The notes under the pieces were generated by a model. That model had not been told where the DNA came from. It made no database searches and worked only from the letters and a program-made list of their open reading frames with translations. From positions 1 to 7,813 of the forward strand of contig WIAN01000010.1 in assembly GCA_015519985.1 (NCBI GenBank): a stretch of 7,813 bases of DNA, in the 5' to 3' direction. The DNA is from Candidatus Woesearchaeota archaeon. GTDB taxonomy: Archaea; Nanobdellota; Nanobdellia; Woesearchaeales; WAPJ01. Positions 1 through 5,112 of the stretch are shown one piece after another; within the stretch, counting starts at the first letter, position 1; every line of letters starts with the position of its first letter. The position numbers and the translations under genes were made by a program.

Positions 1-1
1 A

Positions 2-1057
2 AAGAAAATACACCAACACATATGGCAAGGAATAGAAGAAGCCTACAGTAAAAAAAAACTTCCAAAATATATGATTTTAGGAAAAAAAGAGTATCAAAAA
101 GAAATGGAAGAAAAAAAAGAAAAAGATAAAAATAAAGAAGAAGAAAAAGAAAAAATAGAAGAAAAACAAAAAACAATAGAAAAAAAACTCAATGGAGAAG
201 AAACAATAGAAACAGTAAGAAAAAAAAAGATAGAAGAAATAATAGGAGAAGCAGCAGCAAATATAGCGTTAAACGCAGAAGCAGATGTAATAGTAAGTTT
301 AGAAAAATCAGAAGAAAGCACAAAAGAAAATAAGCTATTAAAAGTATCAATATTTAGAAAAAAAACTAACAAAAAGTTTGAAAAAGTAGAATATAATACT
401 CCATTAAGAAAATCACAAATAGGAAATATCCTTCCAATAAAAGACATATTATCAGAAGCAATAGCAAAAGAATACATAAAAAAAAATGATAGAGTGATAT
501 GTGTAGAAGACGAAAATGTAAGCATGGGATTTAGAGGAATGCTATTCATATTTGATGTAGATGAATTATTCTTTAACATTTCATTAGCAGACTTCCCAGA
601 AACAATACCAACAGAAGTAGTAGAAGCAATAATAACAATAGCACAAGAAATAAGTGCAGAAGGAAGAGAAGGAAAACACATAGGAACAACATTCATAATA
701 GGAAATGAAGAAGAATTAAAACCATACACAAGACAAATAATAATAAATCCATTTAGAAATTATCCTGAAGAAGAAAGAAAAATCACAGATCCAAATTTAA
801 AAGAAACAATAAAAAGTTTCGCACAATTAGACGGAGCATTCATAATAAATGAAGAAGGAATAATAATAACAGCAGGAGCAATGATAAACAACAACATTCC
901 AGGAATAGAACCAGTGTATTTGCCTGGCTTCGGAACAAGACATAACAGTGCAGCAACATTAACAAAAGCAACAAACGCAATAGCAATAGTAGTAAGTAGT
1001 AGTGGAGGAGCAATAAGAGTATTCAAAGACGGAAAACTATTAATGAGAATAACATAA
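2..1057 (+). CDS. dacZ: Diadenylate cyclase, DacZ type (5' end probably outside window)
   Basis: Predicted to make cyclic di-AMP from two ATP in the cytosol. The C-terminal part (about residues 170-328, counting from the ATG at 71) is a DisA_N/DAC domain. It has the DGA motif at 254-256, an RHN-S-A version of the RHR motif at 290-294, the EGREGKHIG stretch near 197-205, and a VSSSGGAIRVFKDG ending. Residues about 50-165 match the N-terminal domain (pyruvate kinase C-terminal-like) that I recall for archaeal DacZ. Residues 9-55 are a Lys/Glu-rich, probably coiled or disordered stretch. The ATG at 71 has no Shine-Dalgarno site or nearby TATA box, and the frame is open back to base 2 with protein-like codons (His, Trp, Tyr, Gln), so I call it 5'-partial; a start at 71 remains possible. 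The next gene, 53 bases downstream, is an MscS-like channel, which suits a c-di-AMP osmotic role. The domain call is firm; the start is uncertain. Confidence 0.88.
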   Translation, partial: KKIHQHIWQGIEEAYSKKKLPKYMILGKKEYQKEMEEKKEKDKNKEEEKEKIEEKQKTIEKKLNGEETIETVRKKKIEEIIGEAAANIALNAEADVIVSLEKSEESTKENKLLKVSIFRKKTNKKFEKVEYNTPLRKSQIGNILPIKDILSEAIAKEYIKKNDRVICVEDENVSMGFRGMLFIFDVDELFFNISLADFPETIPTEVVEAIITIAQEISAEGREGKHIGTTFIIGNEEELKPYTRQIIINPFRNYPEEERKITDPNLKETIKSFAQLDGAFIINEEGIIITAGAMINNNIPGIEPVYLPGFGTRHNSAATLTKATNAIAIVVSSSGGAIRVFKDGKLLMRIT

Positions 1058-1108
1058 ACAATAATAAAATAAAACAAATAAAAATAATAGAATAAAAAGC
1101 TGATAAGA

Positions 1109-1792
1109 TTGGAAGGAAACTATTCATTAACAAAAATAGTATTAGAAAAAACAAAAACAATACTAATAGAAAGTTTTAGCAACATAACAATAGCAGCGAT
1201 AATATTAATATTAGGAATAATAATAGCACAAATATTAGGAAGACTAACAAAAAAAAGTTTAGAAAAAATAAAAATAAACGTATTATTAAAAGAATCATTA
1301 AACATAAAATTTGACTTTGAAACAATAATACCAACAATAATAACATACACAATATACTTTTACTTTTTATTATTATCATTAAGCATATTAGGATTAAACA
1401 GAATAATATTAAGCATAATAGGAATAATAACATTAATAATAATATTCTTATCAACACTACTATTTTTAAGAGACCTACTTCCAAACATAATAGTAGGAAT
1501 AGAAATACATAAAAAAAAATTGTTTGAAAAAAACGACATAATAACATTTGAAGGAGAAAAAGCAAAAATAAAAGAAATAAACTTATTAAACACAATAATA
1601 GAAAAAAAAGATGGAGAAAAAATAATATTGCCAAACTCAATAATATTAAAAAAAGAAATAACAGTAGAAACAAAAAAAACAAAAGATAACAAAGAAGAAA
1701 AAGAAGAAGAAAGTAAAGAAAAAACAACAAAAGTAGAAAATGAAATAATAAAAGAAAAAAAAGAAGAAAAAACAGAAACAAAAGAAAAATAA
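1109..1792 (+). CDS. Minimal MscS-family mechanosensitive channel-like protein
   Basis: This is a membrane protein of 227 residues starting at TTG (a weak CTGATAAG lies just upstream; no better start is visible). Three hydrophobic helices at about 24-44, 72-94 and 99-120 correspond to the MscS core. They are followed by the MscS beta-domain signature: PNIIVGIEI (125-133), then FEKNDIITFEGE (139-150), an NTIIEKKDGE stretch (161-170) and PNS (175-177). Family members relieve hypo-osmotic pressure. Here the protein ends soon after the beta domain, so the C-terminal alpha/beta part of the usual vestibule is absent and is replaced by a Lys/Glu-rich tail (189-227). It lies 51 bases after dacZ on the same strand with no obvious promoter between, so co-transcription is likely. 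c-di-AMP control of osmolyte and ion transport is well known in bacteria and proposed for archaea; a functional link here is inference. Whether so small a protein gates as a channel is unknown. Confidence 0.75.
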   Translation: MEGNYSLTKIVLEKTKTILIESFSNITIAAIILILGIIIAQILGRLTKKSLEKIKINVLLKESLNIKFDFETIIPTIITYTIYFYFLLLSLSILGLNRIILSIIGIITLIIIFLSTLLFLRDLLPNIIVGIEIHKKKLFEKNDIITFEGEKAKIKEINLLNTIIEKKDGEKIILPNSIILKKEITVETKKTKDNKEEKEEESKEKTTKVENEIIKEKKEEKTETKEK

Positions 1793-1850
1793 CAAAAAAA
1801 TAAAAAAACCAAAAGTTTTTAAAGGAAATTTAAGTCCCTTAATAAAAAAA

Positions 1851-1862
1851 TACTTTATAAAA
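1851..1862 (+). promoter_or_regulatory. TATA box of the eL43-rpoP operon
   Basis: TACTTTATAAAA is a good archaeal TATA box, 54 bases upstream of the eL43 ATG. Transcription would start near 1880, giving a leader of about 35 bases that contains the Shine-Dalgarno site GGTGGTGA at 1902-1909. A second, weaker T-rich/TATA-like element, AGTTTTTAAAGG, lies at 1814-1825 and could be a further promoter or the terminator of the preceding gene. Confidence 0.6.
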
Positions 1863-1877
1863 GCATAAAAAAAACAT

Positions 1878-1897
1878 ATAATTATAAATAATTATAA
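1878..1897 (+). repeat. Tandem 10-bp repeat in the eL43 leader
   Basis: ATAATTATAA occurs twice back to back (1878-1887 and 1888-1897), just after the expected transcription start and four bases before the GGTGGTGA ribosome binding site. Each copy contains the palindrome ATAATTAT. It may be a regulator site or simply low-complexity sequence. Confidence 0.5.
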
Positions 1898-1915
1898 TCA
1901 TGGTGGTGAAAAAAT

Positions 1916-2224
1916 ATGCCTTCATCTAAACAATACGGTCCAAGATATGGAGTAAAACCAAGAAGAAAAGTAGATAAAATATTCAAATTAAAAGAACAAT
2001 CAACAAAATGCCCATTTTGTTTAAAACATTCAGTAAAAAGAATAGCAGCAGGAATCTGGTATTGTACAGCATGCAATACAAAATTTACAGGAGGAGCATA
2101 CACATACAATCCAAAAGATTTCAAAATGGAAGTAAAAGAAGCTGAATTTTTAAAAGAAAAAGAAGAAAAAGAAGAAGAAAACCTCTTAGAAGGATTTGAT
2201 GAAGAACAAGAGGTGGACTTCTAA
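1916..2224 (+). CDS. rpl37ae: Large-subunit ribosomal protein eL43 (L37Ae)
   Basis: Zinc-ribbon protein of the archaeal/eukaryotic large ribosomal subunit. Family hallmarks are all present: the basic YGPRYGVKPRRKV start (residues 7-19), CPFC at 32-35, KRIAAGIWYC (41-50), CTAC at 50-53, and FTGGAYTYNP (57-66). The start is fixed by a strong GGTGGTGA six bases before the ATG. The usual protein ends shortly after the TYN motif. Here about 35 extra residues follow, strongly acidic towards the end (GFDEEQEVDF), making 102 residues in all. The last codons (Glu-Val-Asp) double as the AGGTGG ribosome binding site of rpoP, whose ATG overlaps this stop codon by one base. First gene of an information-processing operon. 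Confidence 0.96.
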   Translation: MPSSKQYGPRYGVKPRRKVDKIFKLKEQSTKCPFCLKHSVKRIAAGIWYCTACNTKFTGGAYTYNPKDFKMEVKEAEFLKEKEEKEEENLLEGFDEEQEVDF

Positions 2225-2361
2225 TGGCAGAATACAAATGTTTTGATTGTGGAAAAACAATCCCGCAAAATTTAATAAGAAGAAGAGTAAGATGCCCTTA
2301 CTGCGGATCAAAAATATTATACAAGCCAAGAACAAGAATTACAAAAGTAAAAGCAAGATAA
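2224..2361 (+). CDS. rpoP: DNA-directed RNA polymerase subunit P (Rpo12)
   Basis: 45-residue zinc-binding subunit of archaeal RNA polymerase, homologous to eukaryotic Rpb12. The protein has the expected size and order: MAEYKCFDCG with CxxC at residues 6-9, RRRVRCPYCGSKILYK with CxxC at 24-27, and a basic tail RTRITKVKAR. The four Cys bind one zinc, and the subunit helps hold the Rpo3/Rpo10 assembly platform (family knowledge). Its ATG shares an A with the TAA of eL43 (TAATG), and the ribosome binding site AGGTGG lies inside the eL43 coding sequence, so translation is probably coupled. The eL43-RpoP pair is a common archaeal arrangement. The gene is very small but unambiguous. Confidence 0.95.
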   Translation: MAEYKCFDCGKTIPQNLIRRRVRCPYCGSKILYKPRTRITKVKAR

Positions 2362-2399
2362 AAAACATTTAAAATTTTTATAAAAAAATTTTATTCACA

Positions 2400-2462
2400 A
2401 TAATTTATTATACTTTATCATAATATTTTTAACATTTGTTCTAAAAAAAATTAAAGATAAAA
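2400..2462 (+). promoter_or_regulatory. Possible terminator/promoter region between rpoP and pcc1
   Basis: The 101 bases between rpoP and pcc1 hold T-runs unusual for this T-poor strand. AAAATTTTTATAAAA at 2371-2385 could act as a T-rich terminator or a TATA box, and TTATTATACTTTATC at 2405-2419 is a second TATA-like element 44-58 bases before the pcc1 ATG. Either pcc1 has its own promoter or the operon reads through; the sequence does not decide. No clear Shine-Dalgarno site precedes pcc1 (only AAAGATAAAA). Confidence 0.35.
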
Positions 2463-2720
2463 ATGAAATTTAAAATAAAAAGTGAAATAGAAATAAGCTT
2501 TGAAGAAAAAAAATATAAAAAAAATTATATTGAAATTTTAAAAAAAATATTAAAAGATGAAGATAAAAAAATAGGAAAAAGAGCAGAATTTGATTTTGAA
2601 AAAAAAGAAAACAAAATAATAATAAAAATAAAAGCAAAAGACGCAATAGCATTAAAAACAGCAATAAGCGCAATAACAACAATACTACAATTAGTAGAAA
2701 ACGCATTAAACATAGAATAA
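2463..2720 (+). CDS. pcc1: KEOPS complex subunit Pcc1
   Basis: Small alpha/beta protein of 85 residues, the usual Pcc1 length. KEOPS (Kae1, Bud32, Cgi121, Pcc1) makes the threonylcarbamoyl modification t6A at position 37 of ANN-decoding tRNAs; Pcc1 is the dimerisation subunit that contacts Kae1 and tRNA (family knowledge). In the sequence: a first strand FKIKSEIEISF (3-13), a helix (about 18-30), strands FDFEKKENKIIIKIKAKDA (43-61), and the diagnostic final helix ALKTAISAITTILQLVENAL (63-82). Location just after eL43-RpoP and before prefoldin beta is the common archaeal arrangement and strengthens the call. The weak ribosome binding site leaves the start slightly less certain, but it is the only ATG that gives the full first strand. 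Confidence 0.87.
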   Translation: MKFKIKSEIEISFEEKKYKKNYIEILKKILKDEDKKIGKRAEFDFEKKENKIIIKIKAKDAIALKTAISAITTILQLVENALNIE

Positions 2721-2904
2721 AAACAAAAAAAAGAATAAAAAAAACAGAAAAAAAGTAAGAAGTAAAAAACAAAAAAACACAATCAAAAAATCAAGAAAAT
2801 AAACAATGAAAAAAAAAAACAAATAAAAAAATATAATAAAAAATAAACAAAAAAGAAAAATAAAATAAAAATAAGAAAACAATATCAAAAAAAAGATGAT
2901 AAAA
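2721..2904. other. A-rich non-coding spacer between pcc1 and pfdB
   Basis: A 184-base stretch with no gene. In 2761-2880 I count 93 A and 13 T out of 120 bases, far more A-rich than ordinary intergenic sequence here. Stop codons occur in all + frames, the only ATG-started + reading frame (from 2806) has about six codons, and there is no good TATA box (AAATATAATA at 2828-2837 is the nearest). A transcript of this region would be an unstructured poly-purine linker. It may be neutral spacer shaped by the strong A bias or the remnant of a lost operon gene. Confidence 0.6.
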
Positions 2905-3222
2905 ATGGATAAACATGAAGCATTGCATAAAATACAAGAATTAGAACAAAATTTACAATCACTATTACAACAAAAAAACAATATAATATTACAAAAACAA
3001 GAAGTAGAATCAGCATTAAAAGAAGTAGAAAAAACAAATACAACTTATAAAATAATATATAATGTAATGATAAAAAAAGAAAAAGAAGAAACAATAAAAG
3101 AATTAAAAGAACAATTAGAATTAATAACATTCAGATTAAACACATTAGAAAAACAAGAAGAAAATTATAAAAAAGAATTAGAAGAATTGCAAAAAAAAGT
3201 AATAGAAGAAAACAAACAATAA
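2905..3222 (+). CDS. pfdB: Prefoldin subunit beta
   Basis: Subunit of the hexameric (alpha2 beta4) archaeal chaperone that captures unfolded proteins and passes them to the thermosome. The 105-residue protein has the beta-class layout: an N-terminal coiled-coil helix (about 4-44, rich in Leu, Gln and Glu), a short central hairpin segment with TYKIIYNVMIKKEKEE (47-62), resembling the VYK-vG-i consensus, then a second coiled-coil helix (63-102) with LEKQEENYKKELEELQKK (81-98). I place the start at the ATG of 2905, not the in-frame ATG at 2896, because GATGAT at 2895-2900 then serves as the ribosome binding site at normal spacing. The position beside pcc1 supports the call. Confidence 0.88.
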   Translation: MDKHEALHKIQELEQNLQSLLQQKNNIILQKQEVESALKEVEKTNTTYKIIYNVMIKKEKEETIKELKEQLELITFRLNTLEKQEENYKKELEELQKKVIEENKQ

Positions 3223-3248
3223 AAAAAAATTAAAAAGCGGTGATTAAA

Positions 3249-3494
3249 ATGGAAAACTTACAAGACGCATTAGAAATATTATCAGAATTAAAAGAAGACA
3301 CGACACTACCAAAAAATGTAAGAACAAGCATAGAAACAATAATAAAAGTATTAAAAGAAGAAGAAAAAGAATTATCATTAAGAATAGACAGAGCAATGCA
3401 AGAATTAGAAGAAATAAGTTCAGACATAAATTTAGACCAATTTGCAAGAGGACAAATATTAGCAGTAGTAAGCTTACTAGAAGGAGCATTATAA
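3249..3494 (+). CDS. UPF0147 family protein
   Basis: 81-residue helical protein of an archaea-wide family of unknown function. The signature is clear: a first helix LQDALEILSELKEDTTLPKNVR (4-25), where the LxEDxxxPxNxR core is the family hallmark, a helix with TSIETIIKVL (26-35), then RAMQELEEISSDINLDQFAR (48-67) and the closing GQILAVVSLLEGAL (68-81). No metal site, transmembrane segment or catalytic motif is visible. The in-frame GTG at 3240 belongs to the GCGGTGATT ribosome binding site, so the ATG at 3249 is the better start. It follows prefoldin beta by 26 bases on the same strand and is probably the last gene of the operon. The small size and position suggest a role in protein or RNA quality control, but that is only inference. 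Confidence 0.88.
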   Translation: MENLQDALEILSELKEDTTLPKNVRTSIETIIKVLKEEEKELSLRIDRAMQELEEISSDINLDQFARGQILAVVSLLEGAL

Positions 3495-3533
3495 ACAAAT
3501 GTCAAAAAAAATTATACTTAAACAATTTTAAAC

Positions 3534-3542
3534 TTTCTTTTT
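3534..3542 (+). terminator. T-rich candidate terminator after UPF0147
   Basis: TTTCTTTTT lies about 40 bases downstream of the UPF0147 stop. Archaeal termination commonly uses T-runs on the coding strand without a hairpin. On this T-poor strand such a run stands out, and it is followed at once by the cold-shock gene promoter. Confidence 0.4.
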
Positions 3543-3556
3543 AAACAAATACATAC

Positions 3557-3565
3557 TTTTATAAA
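3557..3565 (+). promoter_or_regulatory. TATA box of the cold-shock gene
   Basis: TTTTATAAA, preceded by ATAC, is a good archaeal TATA box 84-92 bases before the cold-shock ATG. Initiation about 25 bases downstream would fall near 3585, so the mRNA would have an unusually long leader of roughly 60 bases beginning with the inverted repeat at 3589-3613. Confidence 0.6.
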
Positions 3566-3588
3566 CAACAAAAAATTCTACAACATCA

Positions 3589-3613
3589 TATTTTAGAATC
3601 TAATTCTAAAATA
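3589..3613 (+). repeat. Perfect 11-bp inverted repeat in the cold-shock leader
   Basis: TATTTTAGAAT, a 3-base loop CTA, then ATTCTAAAATA: all 11 positions pair. Given the TATA box at 3557-3565, it falls at or just after the expected transcription start. As RNA it would form a weak AU-rich 5' hairpin; as DNA it is a symmetric site placed where a repressor could block initiation. No T-run follows, so it is not a classical intrinsic terminator. Confidence 0.7.
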
Positions 3614-3648
3614 GAGTAAAAAATAAAATAAAAAAAGGTAAGAGTAAA

Positions 3649-3840
3649 ATGAAAGGAAATGTAAAATTTTTTAATGAATCTAAAGGATTTGGATTCATAG
3701 TAGGAGAAGACGGAAAAGAAATATTTGTACATGTATCTGCTTTAGAAGAAGGCACAAGATTAAAAGAAAATGATGCAGTTGTTTTTGAAGTAGAACAAAC
3801 AGACAGAGGATTAAAAGCAGTAAATGTAAAAAAAGAATAA
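3649..3840 (+). CDS. Cold-shock domain (CspA-type) nucleic-acid-binding protein
   Basis: A 63-residue five-stranded OB-fold protein that binds single-stranded RNA and DNA; bacterial relatives act as RNA chaperones at low temperature. Both RNA-binding motifs are intact: RNP1 as KGFGFI (12-17) and RNP2 as IFVHVS (25-30). The start MKGNVKFFNESKGFGFI and the ending VVFEVEQTDRGLKAVNV are typical. The ATG follows AGGTAAGAG, a serviceable ribosome binding site. Family knowledge: this domain is nearly universal in bacteria and patchy in archaea, so it may have been acquired from bacteria, though its base composition resembles its neighbours with somewhat more T-ending codons. It has its own promoter and a long leader with an inverted repeat, so it is probably individually regulated. 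Confidence 0.94.
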   Translation: MKGNVKFFNESKGFGFIVGEDGKEIFVHVSALEEGTRLKENDAVVFEVEQTDRGLKAVNVKKE

Positions 3841-3892
3841 AGAAATAGAAAAAAATAGAAGAAAGATTAAATAACATAGGATAAAATCAAAA

Positions 3893-3902
3893 CTTTTATA
3901 AT
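3893..3902 (+). promoter_or_regulatory. TATA box of the PAP2 gene
   Basis: CTTTTATAAT is centred about 28 bases before the ATG at 3926, and no Shine-Dalgarno site lies in between. This spacing predicts a leaderless transcript. A second TATA-like element, TTTATAAAA at 3910-3918, is too close to the ATG to serve this start. Confidence 0.55.
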
Positions 3903-3925
3903 TAAAACATTTATAAAAAAATTTT

Positions 3926-4426
3926 ATGAAAAAAAACAAAGAAGAAAAACAGAAAGAAAAAAATACAAGCACTATTAACAAATTAATAAAAAAATTGTTT
4001 TTAAGATTCTACAAAGACATAACTATATTTGGAGGAACATACTTTTACATTTTAATATTAACAATAATTATAATTTTAAAACAATATAACAATACGATAA
4101 AATTAACAATAGCATGGATATTGATAACAATAATATCAATAACAATAAGATATTTTTATTTCAAACCAAGACCAAAAATAAAAAAATACAATAATATAAT
4201 AGAAAAAATAGACGCTTCAAGCTTTCCAAGCATGCATGCAGGAAGAAGCACAATACTATTCTTATTTTTAACAACAATAATAAAAAACCCATTATTACAA
4301 ATATTAATATTATTCATATGGATAAACATATTATTAAGCAGAATAATATTAAAAAAACATTATATTATAGACGTAATAGCAGGAACAATACTAGGAATAA
4401 TAATCTATTATTTGGTATTTCTATAA
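3926..4426 (+). CDS. PAP2-family membrane phosphatase
   Basis: Integral membrane phosphatase of the type-2 phosphatidic acid phosphatase superfamily, 166 residues. All three catalytic motifs are present: motif 1 as R75-x6-R82-P83 (Arg in place of the usual first Lys), motif 2 as P101-S102-M103-H104 (usually PSGH), and motif 3 as S138-R139-x5-H145-x3-D149. His145 would be the phosphohistidine nucleophile and His104 the acid, by analogy with the family. About five hydrophobic helices are visible (near 32-52, 58-76, 106-119, 123-142, 147-166), and the N-terminal 25 residues are Lys/Glu-rich and probably cytoplasmic. Substrates could be an isoprenyl diphosphate such as the lipid glycan carrier, or an archaeal phospholipid precursor; the sequence does not say. 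It stands alone, probably leaderless, and converges with the thymidylate-synthase-like gene 11 bases away. Confidence 0.92.
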   Translation: MKKNKEEKQKEKNTSTINKLIKKLFLRFYKDITIFGGTYFYILILTIIIILKQYNNTIKLTIAWILITIISITIRYFYFKPRPKIKKYNNIIEKIDASSFPSMHAGRSTILFLFLTTIIKNPLLQILILFIWINILLSRIILKKHYIIDVIAGTILGIIIYYLVFL

Positions 4427-4437
4427 AAAACTTTTCT

Positions 4438-5103
4438 CTAATCATTCTTTAAAAGTTTTTCAATATGTTCAAATTGATATTCAAAAATATGAGCAGAATT
4501 GCAAAACACTCCTATAAATCCTTTATCTACTTTTAACTTTTTACTAACATAATCTTGTAATAAAAATATTTGAAAAACATTAGCTGGCAAACCAAAAAAT
4601 AAATCTGAACTTCTAATAATAGCAGTAACATTCAACTTATTATTTCTCAATTTAAAATCCAAAGCAATCATTCCAGGAACACTTCTAGATTTAAAATCAG
4701 AATCTAAAATAGGATTCCATAAAGTAACAACAGCTCTTCTACTATAAGGAGTTTTTTTTAACAAAGGAATAATAAAACTTTCAATTTGATCAATAGAATC
4801 TTCTTTTAAAGAAAAATTAAAAATTCTATTACCAATTGTATATTTAAAACCTTTTTTACTTTTAGAAAAAACACTATTATACAGTAATTCGTTAGAAGGA
4901 TACTGCCAATCTTTAATGCTTTTCAAATAAATTAAAGGTTTATGAATATCGTCAGAATTATCAAATTGTAAATAAACATTTAAAACTTCTCTACAAACAT
5001 TATTATTTTCGTCTTTAAAATCATTACCATTATTTTTTACATATTTTAAAACTTTCTTCCATAAAAAAAATGAATCTTTACTTTTAAAAAATACATGTTC
5101 CAA
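4438..5103 (-). CDS. Thymidylate-synthase-fold protein lacking the catalytic Cys
   Basis: About 221 residues, numbered here from a TTG at 5103. The C-terminal half is clearly of the thymidylate synthase family: S121-R122-R123 with VVTLWN following (phosphate-binding arginines), R164-S-x-D167, G171-x-P173-x-N175 (pyrimidine site), and H205-x-F207 in place of HxY. Y88 precedes this, near the usual YGxQW position. The catalytic PCH motif reads P143-G144-M145, so the nucleophilic Cys is Gly. It should therefore bind a dUMP-like nucleotide but not run the normal covalent methylation; a regulatory or changed-chemistry role is inference. Length resembles short archaeal ThyA-like proteins. The stop of the upstream gene gives TAGGTGG: AGGTGG is the likely ribosome binding site for the TTG, though GTG at 5112 is also in frame. 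It is translationally coupled to the 512-residue protein. Confidence 0.78.
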   Translation of the reverse strand: MEHVFFKSKDSFFLWKKVLKYVKNNGNDFKDENNNVCREVLNVYLQFDNSDDIHKPLIYLKSIKDWQYPSNELLYNSVFSKSKKGFKYTIGNRIFNFSLKEDSIDQIESFIIPLLKKTPYSRRAVVTLWNPILDSDFKSRSVPGMIALDFKLRNNKLNVTAIIRSSDLFFGLPANVFQIFLLQDYVSKKLKVDKGFIGVFCNSAHIFEYQFEHIEKLLKND

Positions 5104-5112
5104 AAAAACCAC

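Noticed and set aside
94..1812. Long minus-strand open frames opposite dacZ and the MscS-like gene, rich in Leu, Phe and Ser
   Set aside because: They are mirror frames of A-rich coding sequence, look like low-complexity hydrophobic translations, and have no start signals; the + strand frames carry clear domains.
3240..3248. GTG start for UPF0147 at 3240
   Set aside because: This GTG is part of the GCGGTGATT ribosome binding site for the ATG at 3249, and the family begins at that ATG.
3589..3613. Intrinsic terminator for the preceding operon
   Set aside because: No T-run follows the hairpin and it lies downstream of the cold-shock TATA box; the T-rich stretch at 3534-3542 is the better terminator candidate.
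5104..5112. GTG start for the thymidylate-synthase-like gene at 5112
   Set aside because: The GTG lies inside AGGTGG, the only good ribosome binding site, which is well spaced for the TTG at 5103. It cannot be excluded, so it is noted in the entry.
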